Source: Acanthornis magna
Taxonomy: Eukaryota; Chordata; Aves; Passeriformes; Acanthizidae
NCBI GenBank assembly: GCA_036785705.1
Contig: JAWUZG010000160.1
Coordinates: 248,001-312,000 of the forward strand
Direction of reading: 5' to 3'
DNA: 64,000 bases
Shown here: positions 58,328-64,000 of the stretch, one piece after another
How positions within the stretch are numbered: position 1 is the first letter of the stretch
Layout: each line of letters opens with the position of its first letter
Notes under the pieces: model-generated
Told to the model about the DNA's origin: nothing
Database searches by the model: none
What the model saw: the letters and a program-made list of their open reading frames with translations, nothing else
Translations under genes and position numbers: made by a program

Positions 58328-59202
58328 CGTTTTGTCCCTATGTGTAGGTGGCCCTTGTTGGGGGCAGGGTGGGGCAGGGTGGAAACACAGCAGGGGACAA
58401 GCTGGGGACTTTATGGGATAGTCTGGGAACACTGTGGGACATGGTGTTCGCAGGCGTGGGGGGCTCAGGAGATGTGGGGAGCTAAGGATAGGGTCTCAGG
58501 GCAATGTGGTGCCCAGGGATGGGGTCCCAGGACAATGCGGACAGAGGTGGAGGGGAAATCACAGGGGATGGGGGTCTGGGGAATATGGGTCCCCATGGAA
58601 GGGGGGTTCCAGGGGTGGGGGTCCCAGGGGAACATGGTCCCCAGGGATATGGGGTCATGGAATGCAGGTCCCAGGGATGGGGGTCCTGAGGGAATGGGGG
58701 GCCAGAGGGATGGGGTGATGGTGATGGAGATTATGGGGAATGGGAGTCGCAGTCCATAAGGAAGGGAGACATAAGGAATGGGGGTCCCATGGTTTGGTTC
58801 CCAGGGCAATGGGGGTCCCAAGGATAGGCAATAGCTAGGTGGGCATGTGGGTCACAGCTCCTTCACTGAGTGCCTCAGATTTTGGGGTGACCCAGGGCCC
58901 TGCTTTGGCCCCACAAGGTTCTCGTTGCCTGGGAGGGCATCACACAGGGGTCCCAGGTAGCTCTGCTTCTTTGCCCACCACACCCTTTTCCTTTTTCTTC
59001 CGTATTTCTATTTTTTCCTTATTTTCATCACTTTTGTGCCACACCCCCCAGCCACACAATTTGTTGCTCAGTGATTCCAGGGAGCACCTGAGGAGGCAAC
59101 AGGTTAGGAAGACACTGGGGAGGGGGAGAAAGAGGGTGCGAGGGGTGCAGGGCGGGGTGGGGGGATTGTGGGGGATGGGAGTTTCCGGCTGTGTCCCCCC
59201 AA

Positions 59203-59222
59203 CTCTTTCACTTTCTATTTCC
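59203..59222 (-). promoter_or_regulatory. ISRE/ETS-IRF-like element upstream of copy 8
   Basis: Minus strand GGAAATAGAAAGTGAAAGAG, about 980 bp before the ATG. Confidence 0.5.
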
Positions 59223-60992
59223 TGCAGCAGAAGGAAGGGGCTGTTTGTGTTGAGAGTCGGACAGGGGGGTGGGTTCAGTCCGGGGGGGCACATCCAGAGG
59301 GGTCCTGACCCTGTTCCGTGGGGGTCTCTGTTCTGGAGGTGACACACCCAGGGGGGATTCTGTTCCATGGGTGACACATTCTGGCCGGGGTGTTCTGTCC
59401 TGGGGGATGGTGGCTCTGGGGGCTCCAGACTATTCCATGCTTGCTCATCCCTGGGAGGATCTGAGCTGGGAAGAGCAGCTTGGGAATGGAGGCCCAGACA
59501 GGAAGGAGCTCCCAAACTCCTCCTTGCAGCCTGTGCCCATCCAAGGCTGGGGCCCAGCCATGGCACAGCCCCACTGCCCAGGGATGGCCATTGGCCAGCG
59601 CTGCTCTGGCCAGCCCCAGGGGACAGCCAGGACCTGAGGCTTCCAGCCACCCCCTTGGCTTTTATTCTCACAGCTTTAGAGCTGCTCCAAGGTGAGAATT
59701 GTGTGGGGGAAAAAGGGCTGGCTGTGGTTTGCTGAGCCCTGCAAGAAGCACAGAAACCAATGGGAGCCCAAGCAGTGGCTCTGCGAGGGCCTGTGATGGT
59801 TTTGAGAGCAGGGCTGGCTGGAACCCCCGCCTGCAGGGGCAGCTGTGAGGGAAGCAGTCCAGAAATGCAGCAATTGATCATTTTGTCCCTCTGGCCAAAG
59901 GACTGGGAGAGCCCCAAAACTCCTGCAAAGACAACACCAATCTGCTCAACAACCTGACCTGGACCTTCCTTCCTGTACAAAACCTGCAGCCCTTTGGAAG
60001 CTTCTGGAATGAATGTTTGTTTTCTGGATGTGGCCACCAGATGAGAGGGAAATGTGTGGAAATATCGAGCAGTGGCCGTCCACACATGGATCTGGAGAAT
60101 AGGGGGTGAGAGCAGGAGCAGGGAGTGCCCAGGCAGGAGAATTCAGGGCAGGATGGAGTGGATTTACCAGGGAATCAGACCTTGAGGGACACACAGGCAT
60201 TTCCACAGATTGCTGTGCAGTGGTCCAAGGACGGACAGAGTTGTTCCCTTTTGGGAGCAGAATCCATGGGACGTAAATCAAGTCTCAGGGTGGGAATGAG
60301 AAAAATGGAAGAGTTCCTAAATATGGCCCAATAAAAGCCTTCTCTGTTGGGTGGGTTGCTGCCCAGCAGCCAGAGAACAATCCCATGGACCTGTTGGACA
60401 CTCAGGGACATTCCTCACTCTGTATTATTCACAGGCAAACGCTGCTGTGGGATGCACCAATGGGCTCCTAAAGGGAACAATAAAGTCTCAGTTCTTCGTG
60501 ATTTGTTTGAGTTTTCACTGTGAGCATATCTTTGGGAGAGCAACTATTAAAACGACCTATATACCAGGCTATTTTGTCATTGTCAGCTTGATTTTGGCTG
60601 AGTTTATTTTTCTTTACTGGAAAAGAAATGGTGTGGGAAAAGCATTTTACCCTTATCCTATAGATGCATAATTTTGTATGAACCACCTGGCAATGAGGGA
60701 ATTCAACCAAATTTAGCCTGGGAGTTACCATTGTCAGGGGCAGGTTGTGACAGGGCATCCCTGAATTTGGTGCATCCCAGAGGTCACAGTGGGGACAGAG
60801 GGACTGGCCAGGGCCCCCCGGGACAGGGATTCCCCAGGACATGGGAACTGCAGAACAAGGACCCCCCAGGACAAGACCCAGGCGTCACCACACCAGAGGA
60901 GACTTTTTCCTCCAGGGCAAGGCCCCTCTGGATGTGCCCCCCTGGACAGAACCCACCCCCAGCCCCAGTCTGACTCTCAGCGTAAATGAAGG

Positions 60993-61012
60993 GGAAAGAG
61001 AAAGTGAAAGTG
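60993..61012 (+). promoter_or_regulatory. ISRE/ETS-IRF-like element upstream of copy 9
   Basis: GGGAAAGAGAAAGTGAAAGT-type match, 983 bp before the ATG. The usual CTGCTGCAG prefix is missing here while the GAAA repeats are kept, which favours a binding site over a splice acceptor. Confidence 0.55.
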
Positions 61013-61877
61013 GTGGGGGAAGCACAGCCTGAGAGCTCCATCCCCCACAGGCCCCCTTTTACCCCTCCCTGGCTTCCCCAAACCCATACCTGCTCAGGTG
61101 CTCCCTGGGATTGCCGAGCCAGGAAATGGGGGGTGGGAGGGGGTGGTGTGGAAGTAAGGAAAATAGGGAAAAATAGAAAGAGGGAAAAGCCCAGGGGTGT
61201 GTGGGGCACAGACCCAGAGGCTCCCAGGACAAGCCTCAGGTGCCCCCCAGGCTATGAGCACCCTGTGGGGGCTGTGCTGGGCCCTGAGTCACCCCAAAAT
61301 CTGAGGTACCCAGTGAAAGAGCTGTGACCCACGTGCCCACCCAGCCACGGCCCATCCCTGGGACCCCAATTCCCCTGGGAACCCAACCATGAGACCTCCA
61401 TTCCCTTGGGAAAAAACCATGGGACCCCCATGCCAGGACTGCCATTGCCCAGGATCCCTTTTCCCTTCATCCCATCCCTTGGGCCCCCCTTCCCCCAGAA
61501 CCCCTATTCCCGAGGGTCCCCTTTTTTAACTGCACACCCCCAATGCTGGAACCCACATTCCATGACCCCAAATCCCTGGGGACCATGTTTCTCCAGGACC
61601 CTCATCCCTGGAATCCCCCAAGCCTGGGGACCCTGATTGCCCAGACCCCCATCCCCTCTGACTTCCCTTCCTCTAGACCCCAATTCCCCTGGACCCCAAT
61701 TCTCCTGGACACCCATCCTTAGCTCCCCACATGCCCTGTGCCCCCCACTCCTGGGAACACATCTCCCACCATGTCCCCAGACCATCCCACAATGTCCCCA
61801 GCTTGTCCCCTGCTGTGTCTCCACCCTGCCCCCACCCTGCCCCAACCAAGGGCCACCTACACATGCGGATGAAACGT

Positions 61878-61899
61878 GACCTTGCTTCCTTCCCCTCTG
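61878..61899 (-). promoter_or_regulatory. PU.1-like purine box, copy 9 promoter
   Basis: Minus strand CAGAGGGGAAGGAAGCAAGG and two more bases, about 80 bp before the ATG. Confidence 0.45.
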
Positions 61900-61975
61900 T
61901 CCCAAGAGCTTCCACCCGGGGACAGGTGGCCTCAGCAGTGTGTGACAGCCAGCCAGGATGGCTGGGGACAGCGGG

Positions 61976-64000
61976 ATGGCCAGGAAGGTGGCACTGCTCC
62001 TGTGGGGTGAGTGTCCCGGGCACGGGCCTGATGCCCTAGGGATGGGCTCCAGTGAGGCAGAGAGCCGTGTGAAGGGGCATGAGGGGGCTGCCAGGTCCCC
62101 TGAGGTCCCCAATGCCAGCAGAGCCACTCCGTGGGGGTGGACTCCAGTGTGACCAGAGTCATGGGGTGGCTGTGGGGACAGGAACAGGAGGACAGGAGTA
62201 GGGGAACTGGGATGTGAGGAGATGAACAGGGGAACAGAGATGCATGGACAAGGTTGTGGCAAAAGGAACCTTGGGGCTGGGGCAGCTGTGGGGACAGGGA
62301 CAGGGAGACAGGGATGTAGGGACAGGGACAAGGGGATGATAAGGATGATAAGCATGCTAAGGATGGGCCATGGGGACAGGTACCACTGGAATGGGATCAT
62401 GAGCACAGGCCATGGGGATGTGGCCATGGGGACACATGCTGTGGGGCTGGTGGAGGTAACGTGTGCCAGCATGGTGGTGTCACCATGCCCGGGGTGTCCA
62501 CACTGTCCCCATGTCCTGCTCGAGCCTGGAGTGTCCAAGGTGTCCCTGTCCTCAAGACCTCCATGCTAAACCGTTGTCCCCATCATGACAGTTTGGGGAT
62601 AGACCCCACATCCCGTGCCCCAGGTGCTGCTGTCCCCACAGAACCACCCCCAACCAGACCCTCTCCCTTCTCTCTTCCAGCCCAAACCCTCGGCCTCGCT
62701 GGTGAGTCCTCAGGGGGATGCCATGTCCCTGCCCTGCTGTTCCCAGCCCCATGGTGGCCCTGGCAGGCTGGTGTCCCCTGTCACCTGCAGGTGCCCAGAC
62801 CACCCAGCTCCTCGTGGAGCCCCCCTGGACACCAGCGGTGCTGTGGGACTGGGTGACACTGACCTGCCAGGGCTCGAGGACACCTGGTGCCACCACCTGG
62901 TACAAGGACGGGCAGCTCTGGTGGAAGGAAGGACCTGACCCCCTCACTGTCACTGAGAGTGGCACCTACAATTGTCAAACACCCAGCACTGGGCTCAGCT
63001 CCACCGTGACAGTCTTAAATGGTGAGCAGGGATCTTGAATTATCAGGGTGGCCCCCGATCGGTCTGGGTGGGCTCCACTCCATGGGTGGCCCCACACCCT
63101 TTGTGCAGCAAGAGTCCCTCCCCTGCACATGGGGACATCACAGTGCACCCCGGTGCATCCCAGTGCATCCCAGTGTCATGGGACCACTGTGGTGCCCCCA
63201 GTGATGTGGAGTTGCCCTTAGTGTCTCTGGGGTCTCCCGTGCAATGGAAACTCTCCCCAGTGATCTCCAGTGCCATGGGGTCCACCTCGGATCTGTCTTA
63301 GCATTATCAATGTGACAGGACCTCCCTGTCCCACAGACCAGCTGGTGCTGCAGGTGCCAACACAGGTGCTGCTGGAGGGGGACACGGTGACACTGCGCTG
63401 CCGGGCCAGGAAGGACACACCGGACACCAGGGTGCGATTCTACCGTGGGGAGAAGGATCTGGGGGGGTCCCTCAAGAAGGCCGAGCTGTCCCTGTCACCC
63501 CTGAAGGTGCACCACAGCGGCCGCTACATCTGCGGGGGCTTGGTGGGCTCGGGAATCTCATTGTGGCATAATTCAGCGCCAGTGACAGTGACCGTGCACG
63601 GTGAGCACCCCCACAGCCTGCACCCGATACCGCGACACCCGGATACCTCACAGATTGACATCCCCAAAGCCCCTTCCCAGCAGACTCAGAGTCACAGTCC
63701 CCACCTCCCATCTCTTCCCAGAGCTCTTCACGGTGCCGGTGCTGGAGGGTCCCCCCGAGCCCACCGAGGGCTCCCCCCTGAATCTCAGCTGCCTCAGCAC
63801 CCCCAGCCCCCTGCGGCCCCGAGCCCCCCTCCTGCACCACTTCTACCGCGACGGGCAGTTGGTGGGGGGCCCGCAGGGGTCCCCACAGCTGCTGGTGCCC
63901 GCCGTGGGGGTGTCCCACTCGGGCAATTACAGCTGCGAGGTGCGCTCCGAGTGGGGGGCCGTGCGGAAGAGCAGCGCCTGGCTCCGCGTCACGGTGCGCA
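61976..64000 (+). CDS. FCRL-like receptor copy 9, 3' part outside the window
   Basis: Exons: signal 61976-62006 (MARKVALLLW) and 62681-62701, D1 62791-63021, D2 63337-63600, D3 63722-64000. The window ends at the D3 exon boundary as predicted from sister copies. All visible exons are open with normal AG/GT sites. D1 has EPPWTPAVLW and WYKDG; D2 begins DQLVLQVP; D3 has HFYRDG and SGNYSC. The unit is divergent from copy 8, matching the copy 4/5 arrangement. Whether it carries an ITIM cannot be seen. Confidence 0.8.

Larger units (their letters stand above)
58228..61975. repeat. Divergent intergenic block 8-9 (partner 26334-30097)
   Basis: Direct relative of the block between copies 4 and 5, with the same order of modules. 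No coding exon was recognised; long minus-strand frames here are incidental. Confidence 0.75.

Noticed and set aside
58940..60085. 381-codon open frame on the minus strand in the 8-9 spacer
   Set aside because: It crosses LTR-like and spacer modules found, broken, in the other spacers, has no domain or signal, and overlaps the ISRE-like element. GC-rich sequence with few stops explains it.
1..64000. Assignment to the CHIR/leukocyte receptor complex family
   Set aside because: D1 EPPW, D2 WLVLQVP and D3 FYRDG patterns and the 21-nt second signal exon fit FcR/FCRL better. Formal trees were not possible, so no gene symbol is given.

Overview
The window looks like GC-rich avian DNA, probably from a passerine. 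The reasons are the short introns, the bird-type endogenous retroviral LTRs and the receptor family present; the species cannot be read from the sequence. It holds a multigene array of Fc-receptor-like (FCRL/FcR-type) immunoglobulin-superfamily receptors. Nine copies are visible: 1 (+, 3' part only, 1-2137), 2 (+, 5850-9495), 3 (+, pseudogene, 14428-18239), 4 (-, 22444-26333), 5 (+, 30098-33743), 6 (+, pseudogene, 36253-39559), 7 (+, one-Ig form, 47476-49470), 8 (-, pseudogene, 54031-58227) and 9 (+, 5' part, 61976-64000).

The ancestral exon plan can be reconstructed. It is a 31-nt signal exon, a 21-nt second signal exon, FcR-type D1 and D2, an FCRL-type D3, D4, D5, an 87-nt transmembrane exon, a 22-nt juxtamembrane exon and one or two tyrosine-motif exons. 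Exon boundaries up to the transmembrane exon are phase 1, so Ig exons can be lost without breaking frame, and the copies differ mainly in which exons survive. Copies 4 and 8 still encode an ITIM tyrosine in their last exon. Copies 1, 2, 5 and 7 have replaced it (N, H, N, C). Copies 3, 6 and 8 carry nonsense or frameshift lesions. Seven copies with a visible upstream region share an ISRE/ETS-IRF-like element 0.7-1.0 kb before the ATG (degenerate in an eighth, copy 7) and a purine-rich PU.1-like box about 80-100 bp before the ATG, which suggests a myeloid or B-cell, interferon-responsive programme.

The array grew by block duplication. Copies 1 and 2 share a direct repeat of about 4 kb. The convergent intergenic blocks 3-4 and 7-8 are reverse-complement relatives, and the divergent blocks 4-5 and 8-9 are direct relatives about 31.9 kb apart. 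Retroviral elements fill the spacers. They include a young two-LTR element (42452-47366) inserted 109 bp upstream of the copy 7 start codon, several solo LTRs with visible target-site duplications, a 3' provirus fragment, and degraded reverse-transcriptase relics. No CRISPR arrays, tRNA genes or rRNA genes were seen.
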